From Sacculina carcini (Eukaryota; Arthropoda; Thecostraca; Sacculinidae): a stretch of DNA of 64,000 bases. Positions 11,001-25,571 of the stretch are shown piece by piece. A program made the position numbers and the translations under genes. The notes under the pieces were generated by a model. It was not told the DNA's origin, searched no databases, and worked only from the letters and a program-made list of their open reading frames with translations. The stretch lies in assembly GCA_916048095.2 (NCBI GenBank), contig OU696572.1:3991362-4055361 (forward strand), given 5' to 3'. Position 1 is the stretch's first letter. Each line of letters begins with the position of its first letter.

Positions 11001-14000
11001 TTACTCGCAAATAGAGAAAGAGTTGCTGGCGGTTACATTTGCAATGAAAATGTTAGACCAGTTTGTATACGCTCGGCACGTAACAATTCAGACGGATAAT
11101 AAGCCGCTGGTTGCCATTCGTGAAAAGCCTCTTGTGGAAGCACCGCTTCGCTTACAGAGAATGTTGATGACCTTGCAACGATATCAATTTGAAATAAAAT
11201 ACACGCACATACATACACACGTTATACCTCCCCCTCCAAGTTAATCACAACATACATACCACATGAAATGACATTGCATAAGACACGTTCACGGCACATA
11301 ATCATTCAAATACGCCGGCGGTCGACGAATACGCCGCTCCCACGATATTGGCGTGACGCGTGACGTCACGCACCGTTCATAACACACACGCACATATATA
11401 TACATACGGAGACTACCCCATTTGAGACACGGACTATTTGAGACAAACCTCACGGCCGCTCTCAACCTCTACATAATCCGACCCGTGCCATGGGCGCGCC
11501 AAGACCATACCGCAGTTAGAAGTGCCAGTTTGAGACAATCCGCTAGAGGGCGCTAAAACTGTCCGTTTGAGACAAAAAGCGAGATGCGGGAAATTCGCTA
11601 GGCAGAGCTTGTGATAATAAGCCGCTCAGACAGCTTGCCGTTGTTAACGAACACTTGAAGCAGTCGAGTCTAGATATACGCCGTCAAAATTCACCGACTA
11701 CATCCGACTAAACGGATACTGAATATGACTACTTACTAATTTGTATGCTTACGGATACAATACTTTGTATACGGAAATAGTAATTTGTACGGATGCTGAA
11801 TATGCTTACTGGTTAATTTGTATGTCTATTTGTCGTTTGAGTCAGCAGCAAATAGACATATAAATGACGCTGACAAGTTGAAAAAACAGGTCTTATTCTA
11901 AATCACTGCTTTCATCGGCTTCAAATATTTTGCTAGCAGATGCAAAGTTTAAATATAGAAAAACTACGCTGGTATTGACTTTCTCTTGGCAAGGAACCAA
12001 TATATATGGAGAAAAAAATTAGATACACGTACGAAATATAAATAATTGCGAGCTGTTTGCAGTTACGTATACTATTAAGTCTCTGGTTAGGTTAGGTTGT
12101 TTTCAGCTCCAGTAATAGGTAGTACACGCTCTGTGCAAAACAAACTCTTCCTACAACAAATATAGGTTAGGTAAGGTTAGGTTAGGTTAGGCGAAACACT
12201 GATGCCGTTTATTTCATATACACTTTTAGCTCCAGCACTAGTGTAACTTGTGTGCGCCTATGCCGCCAGCTGGATTAGGACGGCAAAGAGAGAGTATGGG
12301 AGCGCAAGGGAGGTTTGTCTCAAATAGACTTTGTTCCAAATGGGTCCATGTCCATATACATACATATGTGACAGCTTTGTCTCTAATCATTCAACTGAAA
12401 CCTTCCTTCTGTCTCTACTGAATGACATTTTCGCTTCTTTCTCTTCAGGTCAATCTGTTCTCTTCATCTATCTTGACTTTTCCTCAGCATTCGACCTCGT
12501 CAACCACTCAATTCTTTGTGATGACCTATGCCATATTGGTGTCTCCTCCTCGGCGCTATCTCTCTTGTCCTCCTATCTAAATGATCGCTCCTATTCTGTG
12601 CGCTGTAATTCTGAGCTTTCCTCGCCTCGACCACTTGAATCCGGAGTTCCACAGGGCTCCCTTCTCGGTCCTCTTCTTTTTAATCTGTACGTTTCCTCCC
12701 TCTGTTCTATTCTCCGCAGCTATCCCATCTCCGTTCACATATATGCGGATGACATACAAATCTATTTTCCTCTTTCTGTGGCCAATACTAACCTAATTCC
12801 TAAACTTCTCTCCCACATAGCTGAGTGGGCATCCTCTCTAAATCTTCTACTGAACCCTGAGAAAACCGTTTATCTTATTTTCATCCTCCCAAAATTATTC
12901 CATGTTCAATAGATCTACCTCTTTCCCCACAAATTCGTAATCTAGGAGTCCAGTTTGACCCAACACTGTCATTCGCTCAACACATTTTCAAAATTTCACG
13001 TTCCTGTCGTTTTGTTTTACGTCAATTGTACCCGATCCGCTCTCATCTTGATGAGGCATCCGCTCTACTCCTAGTTAATTCATATATTTTTTCGCATAGA
13101 AATTACTGCAATTCTATATTTTTTCACCTTCCTCTAAAATCCATCCGCTCTCTCCAGTCAATTATAAATCTTTCTTGCCGCTTTGTCCTTCGTCTTCCCC
13201 CAAGTCACCCACATCCGCCCATATTCGTAAGATTGGCTGGCTGCCTGCTCTGTCCAGGATCCACCATAAGCTGTGCTGCATTGTCTATAAACTTCTCCAT
13301 ACTCCTTCTCCTCCTTCTTACCTATATTCGCTTCTAACTCCCTCGGATCGTCCTTTAAGTCGCCGTCCTGTGCCCCTCGTATGTCCCCCTGCTGACCACG
13401 AGTCTAACTGGTCAGCCAAATCCTTCTACTTTTCTGCTCCCCGACATTATAACTCTTCCTCATCACATTCTACAGAAAAAATCCTACTCTTCCTTTTCGG
13501 CTTCCCTTCATATATACTTACTGTCTCTTCCGTCGCCGCCCACTTACCCCTATAGAAATTGCTGATACTCTTTTTTGGCTTATCTCTCAACCCCTAATTT
13601 TAATATTTCTCTGTCAGCCACACTTCTCTGATCCCATTCTTTGATTTTATCTCGCCTCTGATCATGCGCTGTATATATTTTCTTGATTGTTGTATATATT
13701 TCCTGCTCTTGATATTTTTTGTGCCTTGTCACTTCAGCTCATATAATTTTGTTATTTTTGAGCCCCTATCAGTTTTTATACCATATTTTGCTCTATTTTG
13801 TACGTTTTCGCGCCTTTGCAAATTAGTGCGCTATACCAAATACCTGGTTTGTTGTTGTTGTTGTTGTTATCATTCAATAAACAACAGCCAGCACTGAGTA
13901 GAAATATGACTTAATAAATAACAACAATCAATAATAAATAGTCATAACTAGAGAGTAAAATATTAATAAATATAAATAAGTAGAAAATAAATAACAATAA

Positions 14001-15921
14001 ATATGAAGAAATAGATAAATAACACTCAACAGTCACTTCCGCTCTTTCATTAGCATTGCATTGACTTTGACCTTGATTTTGTTAAAATTGTTCTGCGAGA
14101 AAGCCTCCTCCTTCAACGCGTTCCAAGTAACCACAGTGGCCGGAAGTAAGCAAAATTTGAATTGCTTTGTACGACAACGATTTGGAGCCATGCACTGGGA
14201 ATGCTGTTTAGATATAAACCGTGTGCTTCTTGCTGCCACGAAATAATCACGAATTGACTTGCTCATCGGATGATGGTTGTTGTGCTTGATCTTGTACAGC
14301 ATGCACACGCTGCTGTCCTTTCGACAATGACAAAGATCACCAGGACCAAGTCACCACAGAGGAACTTGCAAGCTCTAACGACTCTGTTTATGATATTGAG
14401 GTGACAACCCGCAGCAGAAGACCACACGGGGGCGCAGTACTCCAGAATTGACAAAGTGAAGCAGCGAAAACAACTTTTGGAGATTGTGCTGCTACCGAAC
14501 ATTCCATATGCCTTTCTTATAATTCTCAGTTTCCGCGATGCCGAACAAACTAGCTTCCGAATGTGACTCACAAATGTCAGTTTTGAGTCTACATGCACTC
14601 CCAATATTTTGAGCTCATCACACAAGCTGAGCTGGGCGTCATTTATGAGTATAGCTCCATGTGAAGGTTGAACGGTACGTGACCTAGAAACCAGCAAGCT
14701 TTTATATTTCGAAGTATTCAGCATAAATCCACCTCCCAAACCACTTCAGGACGCTTCTGAGATCGTCGTTGACCATTTGACGAACCTGTGGTCTGTCCGA
14801 AGGGGATGGATTTGCAGCCATCAAGGCGATATCATCCGCATACCCATATACAGGGTTGCATGTGGTTGTTTACAGGTCAGCGGTGTAAATGTTGAACAAA
14901 ATAGGACCCAACACACTTTCCTGCGGGACACCGGAGACAATGCTCGATCGATGGTAACACGTTGTACGCGATTGGAGAGAAATTGATGCAAGACACTTAG
15001 CAAGCGGCCGCTGACTCCAATGTTTCTCAGTTTTTGCAACAAGCCTAGGTGGTTGACAGGGTCAAATGCTGTTGAGAAATCCAACTGCACAATCCAGGCT
15101 TCACTGCCTTTGTCTAGCACTTGCTGGAGCTCGTGCGTGATAGTTTGCAGAGCGTCAGTGGTGCCAAGATTTTTGCCGTATGCAAATTGGTTTTCTGAAT
15201 AATGGTTTTCTGAAATGCACTAATGAAGAATTTGTATGGTCGTTACGAGGTATTCTTTTCTTGTTGGGAAAATTCAATTTTCATTAGCCGAAATATACTC
15301 AAATGTATCGTTTTTCAAATGGGTTTCGATTATAGCTTGAAGAATTCAGAATTAGCTTGAATAGCTTCCTCACTCCTTGCGTCACTCCTTCCCGAATTCC
15401 TCTTCCCCTTGTATGCCCTCGTGCTGTAAATGAATCTCCTTGGTCCTCCAAATCATTCTTTTTTTCCGCCCCTCGCCTTTACAATTCCATCCCAGTTCAC
15501 ATTACTTCTTCTCTTTCCTACAATTCTTTCCGCTCTAAGCTCTCCAAACACTTTTTTGACCTCTCTTTTGACCCAGTCTCCCACACTCTCACACCTTTTG
15601 CATCACTATAACATGTTACTTTAGCCTGTTCTTACTCGTATTCCTTCTCTCATTTGCATGCTTACTATATCTACGCTATGAATATTTTCTCCCGAGTTGT
15701 GTTTGCTGTGTTGTGTTGTCATTATGTTTCAGTCGTGTTGTCTTGTCCGTCATGTCCGTCTGCTTTGTATGTTTTGCCCATATTTTGTCTCTATATCTAT
15801 TGTCATTTGTTGCATATTTGTAGTTTACTTCTTTTGCATCTGTCCTGTTATTTGTATTCCGTGTTCCCAACTGTTATAATCGTGTCGCGCCCGAGCCCTT
15901 CGGTGCGCTATAACAAATACA

Positions 15922-15954
<33 letters not shown>

Positions 15955-18900
15955 CGTTGAATAAGCTGTTGGCCTTCATCTTTCCGATTCCCCAAGATCT
16001 GCACTTTGATTGAAATCGTCCACTCCGATATAGACACTATCTATGTGTTGAAACAGTGTGTATCCAAATTAATCAAAAATATTTAAACTTGGAAATATCA
16101 ACATGTGTTTGCATGGATCACTCTTCATTTCTCAACGTTTCCATTAGACTGGGCACAAATCATAATACACAGAACTTCATGGGTATGTCCAAATAGCTAT
16201 ATAAAGCCTCACTATGCTGCGAACTTTACCCAATCCCCCGAATACTTTTTCTGATTGCGCCCCTGTAGTAATTTGGTGGTATCTAAACTGATCACACAAA
16301 ATGTGATTTGACGCCAATGGCTGCACAAAGTGTTGAATTCAAATTCGATTCATTTTTCGTTATGAGTAAGATTTTAGGAACGCAGATAAGCGTTTTTATT
16401 TACTTAATAAAAACGCTTATTATAAACGACACGTGTGTTTTGAATAGTGAGTAATACAAAACAGTTTGTTGATGTTATTTATTTTGTAGTCATGATGAAT
16501 AAAACCGTTAATTGAATCGGCCCTTCAATGTTGAAGTCCTGGCTCTTATAAAAAACGCCATTGAAATAAGCTGTATGTGATAAATTTATCTTATATATAT
16601 TCAATATATTCTTGATTATAATATAATAGTAATTTTTGTTAATAATACTAGTAATAGTGTTATATTTGGAAAATAATACCTAATATTTACATTAAATGTA
16701 CAAGTTTGTCTGGCACAAAATTGAAGCATACTGATCTCGTCTGTAGGACAATTTACCATAAATTTCCAGAGAGCGATCATGAATGCCTTACAAAAATATA
16801 TTTCAAAAGTAGAATTTTGATGGAAATTATGTTATTCAAAATAAGATTAATATAATATCCTGCAGATCGCACCTCAACGGATTATAAGCGGTAAACAAAA
16901 GGTATTTATGTAGCTACTACCGTAGAACAGTGGACGGCGTCGTAATACGATACGATATGTGACGTCCGGGTATGGTTCGTCACAGCACGAATAATATACG
17001 ACATTACGATCGGCCACCAGTTGTTTGAGGTGCCATTCTCCGTTGATCACGTAGTTGGTCAGATCTACCTCCATGCTCTCTGTGTGAAGATCAACCTGCA
17101 GTCATGACCGAGCATTTAAACAAGAAGTTGGCATACACAAAAAAGCAATAAGGAAGCGAATATTAGGAAAAAAATTTAGCTGTGACGTATAGATAATGTA
17201 TCTATGTATCTAAGCTTTTTTGTTTTCGTGAGGAAATAGTTTTGAATAGCGGCGCATTGCAAGCAAGACCAAGCTATAAAGACAACTTTCATATATTCAG
17301 TGAATCCTCCTGACAGCGGAATCCTCTGAATAGCGGAATATCTTCCCTGGTCTCGATCAATAACCTATCAAATACGTGTTAATTTCTTCTATACATAGCG
17401 GAATTCAATTGGCGGGAACCTACAAATAGCGGAATGATCAATCGGTTCTATCTCATATAGCACACCTCCAAAAAGCTGAAAACAGGTGTTCTGTGAATAG
17501 TGCTGTGAATTTTTCAATAGAATATGCATGGGATATATTGACTCCAGCTCGTCGACTGACAACAGTTAACTGTTGCAGGCTGATTGGGCTTATTAGGGCT
17601 GGTTCTGACATGATCATTTGCACGGGCATATTATTAGACATACGGTATGTCAAGCATTGATGAAACGGGTCTCTTCACCAGACTGCAGCATACTAAAATC
17701 ATGGAAAATCCAGAGAAAAACGCCACACATCTGACTAATTTTCTGGGTAATGTAAATGTTTGGTAAAGTTATATGAGAAAGACGCAAACTGATCAATACT
17801 CAGGGAATATTTTGTGAAAAATATACTGTTCACAGTGAAAAACGTAGTTAACTGTTGCTGCAGAGCACACCTCCAAATAGCGGACATATTTCTCGGTCCC
17901 TTCGAGTCTTCTATTTGGAGCGCATACTGAAATTTTATACACGATTTCGAAAATTTCCCATAAAATTTCGTTTAATATCTCAAGTTGATCTCGACCTAGC
18001 TAATCATATGCTGTCTTCTGATTTAAAACAGTATCTTAAGATGCCTAAATATGAAGAAATACTCGAGCAAAAGTACTACGATAAAGTAACTAATATTACC
18101 AGGATATATAAAAAACCATCGCATGGGTTTAAATATTTACAAATCTTTCAAAAGCAAATAACATTTTATAATAATGTTTGTGAAATAACAACTTACGATA
18201 CATTAACTAGAAGAACATAATATATTTGTAGCAAGTAGGAATTCCCAATCGAAATGTGTCAAACTTTCTATATTTTGCAAATTCAATAAATGAAATAAAC
18301 AATTGCGATTGTTGAAGTGCTAATTTAAATAATACTATATTATTTAAATATTATTCAAAGACAAAACAAATAATATTATAATATATCAGTTACAATTGTA
18401 AATAAGTATTTCGATTATGGTCAAAATGAAATATTACGGTTAACTATTTGCACCTGAAGTCCATCGTATGTCCAGCTGGCGAATTTCATGAAGCAAGACT
18501 GCTCATCAAACGGGAAATACTCGACGTTGATGGAGCATGATGACTTGAATATGGCGCTACTAAGCCACGTCACTCGACCAGAATGACTCACTATCAGGTT
18601 AGTACTCACAATTGACTTGCGATACTCACTGTCAGCACTGATGACAGCACACGCACACATACACGTACATATGCACATACACAGACATACATATATTAAT
18701 ATCCCCCTCACACACACACGTAAATTCACATACACAAAAAGAAAATGAGTCATATTTGCTCAGTGAAATATGTGTTTAACTTAAAATTATTTTAAATGAT
18801 TTTTCAGTTGCCCATTTTCAATTGGAGCTTCTTGGTATATCGGAGCAATAACAAAAAACGAAAGGTACACACACAAAATAATTGTGTTCATACAAATTTT

Positions 18901-20035
18901 ATTTTGCCAACCATTTTTCGTCAATTTTCCAGATAATTTTTTTTTCTGAAATTTATGTGGCCATCTTACTTGTTGTACAGGACAATGTCTGGCTTCCATA
19001 GTAACTCCTGTGGTATGCGAACTGAAGAAATGTTGTCGTAACGTGCGGGATCCCACTGTAGACTAAAATCGTGCCACACCTAACACACACACACACACAC
19101 ACACATGCACACACATACACACACAGACACACACACACATAAACACATTTTGTGCTAATAAATGACAATATTGCATAGTAATACACACTCACATGAATAT
19201 ATACGTTCATTGCTACACAAGAACACACACATTCATATACAAAGTCTGAAACTAAAATATTTTGATTGTATTTGAAATGTTTTATCATATTAAAGTATAC
19301 AGTGTAAACATGGTTTATTATGATTGGATTATTTGTAGAAACCATTCGGTTCTGGGGCATCAACGTACTGAACAATGGCGGAGCGACATCACCAATACCA
19401 TTACCATTGATATATCTCATTACCAACATCATTACCACCATCTACCATTACCACTAGCGATACAATAGCTACTATCATTAAAATATTAATACCATTACCA
19501 TTATGAGCAAACTTGAAGCGCTTCATTTGCTGAATTAGTAAAATTTGGTCAGTGGAGGACATTTGAGACTTGGTGTAATATTCATGTCATGTAACGTACG
19601 CGTGAAAAATATTTTTTCAACACTACATACATTACTCTACAGCGCACTTGAAATCCTCGTGCTTCTATTCTATTCAATCACCGATTTGGCGCCGCTCAAA
19701 TGCCCGCGCTGGTAGCCTGGGTACACCCACCACCATATTGGCACACAAACCACTCTAATTCACCAATCTGACAGTGTAGAAATGCAAATCCAAACGGAAA
19801 AGTCAGCTAAAAATTCAATTTTACTTAACCAAGTATAATATTTCTGTTGTTGGTGACAACGTCCAATGCAATATTATCAGATATTGTGTCAGACATGTCA
19901 GATTAATTTTCCCAATTATTTGCTTATATATATTGGTATATTTTTCCACAATGAAAAATTGAGTCAATGAAGAATTGAGATTATGTGAATGTAGAATGTG
20001 TTGTGTATTTACAAGAGTGCGTGTGCACTTTTGTG

Positions 20036-20074
<39 letters not shown>

Positions 20075-23000
20075 TGTCGTGCGTGTGAGTTGTGCGTGTG
20101 TGCGTGTACGTACGGTGTCTACAACAACTAGTCATGCGTGTGTTTGAGCGGGTGTATGTTTTGTATGCTTGTGTGTCAGGAGCTGTGTTTGTGATTTGTA
20201 ACAAGCAATGGGCTTCAAGTGGCAGTGTACAGTAATGAGTTGAATAGAGAACATCAGTTAACATTGTGTGTTTAATTTCATCGATAGTGAAGACATAACA
20301 GTGGTGTCAGAAGTGGGATATGGAGGAACATTTAGCAGCGATGCTTGCGGAGATGCAAGCACAGAACAAAGCTCTGATGACTTTAGTAAGAACTGCTGCG
20401 CCAGCGGCGTGTACAGTCACGGCTCCATCGTTCACTGAGTTCTGCAGCGATAAGGAGCGCTGGCAGACCTACTTGGAGAGGTTCAAACAGCATTTGGTGG
20501 CCTACAATGTTATGGACGAGTTACAACGCAGAGCATTATTTCTGTCCTGTGTGGGCACAAGCACATACGAGCTGCTCACAAATATCTTCGCCGGCAGCAG
20601 CCTGTCTGAACAGCCACTCGACACTCTCACCTCAGCACTGACCGAGCACTTCAAGACAACCGTTCATGTCCTGGCTGCCAGGTATGACTTTCAGCAATGT
20701 GAGATGAAGGAATCGCAGACGTACGCAGACTGGGTCGCCGAGCTGCGAGGTATCGCAAAGGATTGCAATTTTAAATGTCAAGTGGACAAATGTGGCAAGA
20801 GCTACGTGGATGAGCAAATACGGGACCAAATCGTGGCCAAGACACCACACGACGAAGTGCGTCGAGCCTGTATCGCTCAGATACACCCTGATCTTCCGAC
20901 AGTGCTGAATATAGCTACTAACTACATGCGCACGACAGAAACAGCGGGCCGCCTGACACGTGAGAAGAAAACACAGAAAGATATTGAGGTGAACAAAATG
21001 TGAGATTACTACAGCAAGAAAAGTACTCACAGACCGGCCGCAGAGACAGTGAAACTTAAGTCATGTCCTCGTTGTTTTGTGGATCATGATAGACGCTCAT
21101 ATCCTCATAATCGCAGAACGTGCTATGTGTGTCAGCGTGTGGGTCATCTGGCGTCAGTATGTACATCAGCTGGGGGTCGACAAGCGTCAGGTCAGCGCGA
21201 CATTCCTGCAGTTGGGTACCGAGGTACCAGACCTCCACGTGGTTCCGGACATCAAGGTGGGGCTCGAAGAAGAGATTTTATCCATGAGGCTGACGTCATC
21301 GATGAACAAGGCGCAGAAGCTCCTGGAAATGTTAACAGTATTTCAGAAAGTCTCCATGGAGTTCAGTCAGTATATACGTCTGATAGATCGCGTGTTATGC
21401 TTGACATATTCGTCAATGATCATTCTGTGCGGTCTCAGTTGGATACAGGAGCGACATGCTCCTTGGTCGGATTACGGGGGTATCAAATGATTGGCTCTCC
21501 TGAATTGGTAGCCACAGGAAGTCGAATGACAGCTTACGGGAATCAAAGAGTTGCAGTGAAGGGAACATGTACAGTTTCTGTGCAACTAGGACAACAAAAG
21601 AAACATCTACCGCTTATAGTGAAGGACTCAGAGATGGGTGGAAACCTGTTTGGAATGGATTGGTGCCAGACATTCAAAGTGTTGAATTTTAACATCCCAG
21701 ATTTTATCACGCATGTAGTGCAGAAGACCGTTAGTGTGCCTGATGACAATTTGAACAAGATTATCAATCGACATTCAGATGTTTTCCGACCAGAGCTTGG
21801 TCTCTGCACCAATGGCAAAGTGAAGATACGCATTAAACCGGATGCAACGCCAGTGTTTGCTAAAGCAAGACCAATCCCATTTGCACTCACGGATGCAGTT
21901 AAACAAGAATTGGATCGCTGTGTTGAAATTGGCATTCTCCAACTAATTCCATTTAGTAACTGGTCGGCAGCAATTGTTCCAGTTATGAAGCCCAATGGCC
22001 GCGTTCGGATTTGTGGAGATTTCAAGGCTTTGAACGCCGCTATGGACGTCGACAAACATCCAATACCGTGCATCGACGAGCTCTTCCATAAACTGCGAGG
22101 GGGCAAGTTGTTCTCCAAACTGGATTTGGCAGATGCCTACCTCCAATGTGAGTTAGAAGACGAAGCAAAGAAAGTAGCTGTCATCAACACGCCGTACGGG
22201 TTGTATTCGTACAATCGGCTACCGTTTGGCATTGCATCTGCGCCAGCTGTGTTTCAAAAGCTAATGGACACGATAACATCTGGAGTGCCCGGATGCGCAG
22301 CTTACGTTGATGACGTCATTGTGACCGGGAAGAACGACGACGAGCATTTGGAAAACTTGAATATCTTTCTTTCAAGACTGGCTGAATATGGATTACGATG
22401 CCGACGCGACAAATGTGAGTTTTTCAAGCCTTCCGTGGAGTACCTTGGCTACGTGATCAGCGAACATGGAAAGGTGCCTTCAGAGACAAACATCGAAGCT
22501 ATCAAGAAATTGCCGCGACCTACTAATGTGTCGCAAGTGAGGGCTTTTCTGGGCAAAATAAATTACTACCACAAGTTTATCGTCAATATTGCTGATATAT
22601 CTGCTCCTCTGAATGCTCTTCTTCATGCTTCAGTTGCAGAGTTTGTGTGGACTTCAAGATGTCAACATGCCTTTGACACACTAAAAACAAAACTGATCAA
22701 TGCAGCTCACCTCACACATTATGACCCTCAAAATCCACTTGTACTAGCAACTGACGCATCAGCATACGGTATAGGAGCAGTTCTATCTCAACGTTTTGAT
22801 GGAGTTGAGATGCCAATTGCATACGCTTCTAAAACTTTGGATGCGTCTCAGAAAAATTACTCGCAGGTTGAGAAAGAAGCTCTTGCAATAATGTTTGGTG
22901 TCACCAAGTTTCATCAGTATGTGTATGGTCGCGAATTCGAGCTCATAACAGACCATAAACCTCTCGTATCCATCTTCTCACCAGCAAAGAATATCTCCTC

Positions 23001-24717
23001 GTGTACGGCACAGAGATTACAACGGTATGCACTGAAGCTGATGGCCTACCGATTTGTCATTCGTTACAGACAAACAGTTTTGCATGAAAATGCAGATGGT
23101 CTCTCACGTCTTCCGATCAGTACTGATCCTGTGTTCGATCGACTAGAGTCCGAGTAGGCGCACGAAATTCAGCAGGTGATTGAAGAGGAGCTGAATCAGA
23201 GTAAGAATCCTGTGAATCTCAGCAACATATCCAGAGTAACTTCTGCCGACAAAACAATGTCGGAGGTTAAACAGCGGATCTATGAAGACGCATGGCCAGA
23301 AAAATCTTCCAAATTAACTGTGAGTGTACAGCCTTTTTGGCAATTACGTAGATCTTTATCTTTGTACAAAGGTTGCGTGATCCTGGAACGGCAAGGAAAC
23401 GTGCGCCTCATTATTCCGAATGCGGGTCGAAAGCGGGTTCTTGAAGAATTGCATGCTGCACATTGTGGAATGACTCGGATGAAGCAATTGGCACGAGGAT
23501 TCGTGTGGTGGCCCTCTATCGACGCAGAAATAGAGGCGTACGTAAACGATTGTTCCACGTGCGCTCGGAACGTAAGAAACCCGCTAGCGTCGTTGCAACC
23601 CTGGCCGTTGACTGGCAAACCCTGGAAAAGACTTCATGTTGACTACGCGGGCCCAATTGGCAACTACATGTTTTTTATTTGCGTGGATTCATTTTCGAAG
23701 TTCCCATATGTATCCATGATGAACGTCGGCCAAACAACGGCCTCGGCAACTCTATCTGCACTTACACATATTTTCGCCATTGAAGGACTGCCCGTTTCCA
23801 TTGTGTCAGACAACGGGCCACAATTTACTTCATCGGAGTTCAAACATTTCTGCGAGGTGCAAGTAATTTCACATACAACTACAGCACCATATCATCCATC
23901 GTCGAACGGCTAAGCTGAGCGTTTTGTACAAACCTTGAAGCACGGACTGAGGAAGTTATCAAATGACGACTCCAGCAGCCGTAACAACTTGGTGAAGATA
24001 CTGGCGCAATACCGAACAACGCCTCATCCGTCACTAGACGGAAAATCACCAGCAGAAGTGTTACACGGTAGAATTCAGCGTCATCTGCTGGATTGGAAAC
24101 TCGACATCAACAAGCCGGCGTTAACCAATTACAGGCGGTCGCTTCGTTACTTTGAACCAGGTGACAGGGTACATGCTCGTTGGTACCAGGGTTCTGGACG
24201 TTGGGTTTTCGGAACGGTTGTGCAACGCATGGGCGCAGTCATGTATAAGGTGCGGACGGACGGAGTGGTCATCAGACGACATATTGATCAGCTTCGGCGG
24301 AGGACGTGTAACGAGCAGGAGCAGCGGAAACACAACCAAATAGATGTCAGTGGGCGTTACATGATCGATCGTTCAGAAATGTCCAGCTCCTCGGGTGGGC
24401 CGAATCAAGATCTGCCGTTAGCTGATCCGAGAGACACGGTGACTTCAAATTGCGATCCTTCTGTCGTCAATCGAGACGCGAGTGTTACCCATTCGAGTCC
24501 CCGTCGTGAAATTCTTCATCCTGATCATGACACACCGGATCGTTCCTCTCCGTGGCGGTCTGTGACCAGACAGAATCCAGGTGACTACCGTTCAAGTTTT
24601 GGTCGCACGGTCCGTGCTCCTGTGCGTTATACACCGGACCGTTTCTGAAGGTATGCATCGCGTATTTGAGTGTGGAGGAGTGTTGTGTATTTACAAGAGT
24701 GCGTGTGCACTTTTGTG

Positions 24718-24764
<47 letters not shown>

Positions 24765-25514
24765 TGTCGTGCGTGTGAGTTGTGCGTGTGTGCGTGTACG
24801 TACGGTGTCTACAACAACTAGTCATGCGTGTGTTTGAGCGGGTGTATGTTTTGTATGCTTGTGTGTCAGGAGCTGTGTTCGTGAATTGTAACAAGCAATG
24901 GGCTTCAAGTGGCAGTGTACAGTAAGGAGTTGAATAGAGAACATCAGTTAACATTGTGTGTTTAATTTCATCGATAGTGAAGACATAACAGAATGTGCTG
25001 CTATTAACACTGGCGTAAATCCTGGGGGAAATCCTAGCTATATATATATACTAGCATTAAAACCCGCCCGTTGTGCGGAACAACTCATAAAATGAAATTC
25101 ATGTTTAATCCATAAAAAAATTGAAAATTAAATAATAAAAAGGGTACAGTCATAAAATTGTAATCAATTGAAAAGTCTAAGTTTACTCTCTTTTTCTTTT
25201 TTTGACAGAATATTTTCCATCAATCTGCCTCATAATTAAACCCGCCCGTCGTGCGAAATAATTTATAAGTCAAACACGATCCATTGTAGATCTTGAAGTC
25301 AAATCCGTTAGTTTTGTTTATTAATTCATTCTACACGGTGAAATTGAACGTCATATTGTCTATAGTTGCTGCCCGCGGGACATTTTTATTTCATACACAT
25401 GATCCATCGCTTCGTTTACGTTTGAAGCCCCTGATCTATACCATTGAGCCCGCGCAATAATATCACCTCATATTCAAGCATACATACACACTGAAAGACA
25501 GATAATTTCTTATA

Positions 25515-25571
<57 letters not shown>

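Larger units (their letters stand above)
7602..12378 (-). mobile_element. Rearranged Ty3/gypsy element inserted in LINE-A (body 7607-12373, duplication gcttt)
   Basis: A 5-bp target duplication gcttt (7602-7606, 12374-12378) flanks TGT...ACA termini. The left LTR is 7607-7770. On the minus strand a purine tract (ggagggggagg) precedes it, so it is the 3' LTR of a minus-oriented element, in agreement with the minus-strand integrase at 7924-8707. The gag-RT-RNase H block (about 8700-11190) is however in plus orientation. The right LTR is only a remnant (about 11337-11407 and 12364-12373), split by a 946-bp transposon. The 3' UTR segment beside the left LTR (about 7806-7953) is duplicated at 11191-11334. 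The element is non-functional. Confidence 0.85.
19994..24995 (+). mobile_element. Complete Ty3/gypsy element, plus strand (body 19999-24990, duplication gaatg)
   Basis: A perfect 5-bp target duplication gaatg (19994-19998, 24991-24995) flanks two near-identical LTRs (302 and 310 bp) with TG...CA ends. Just inside the 5' LTR, tggtgtcagaagtgggat is placed like a primer-binding site; just before the 3' LTR, gtggaggag is a polypurine tract. The gag-pol coding region is 20320-24648, in one frame broken by three stops. The LTRs differ mainly in GT-tract length and a few substitutions, so insertion is recent. It sits in nAChR intron 3 in the opposite orientation to the gene. Confidence 0.95.
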
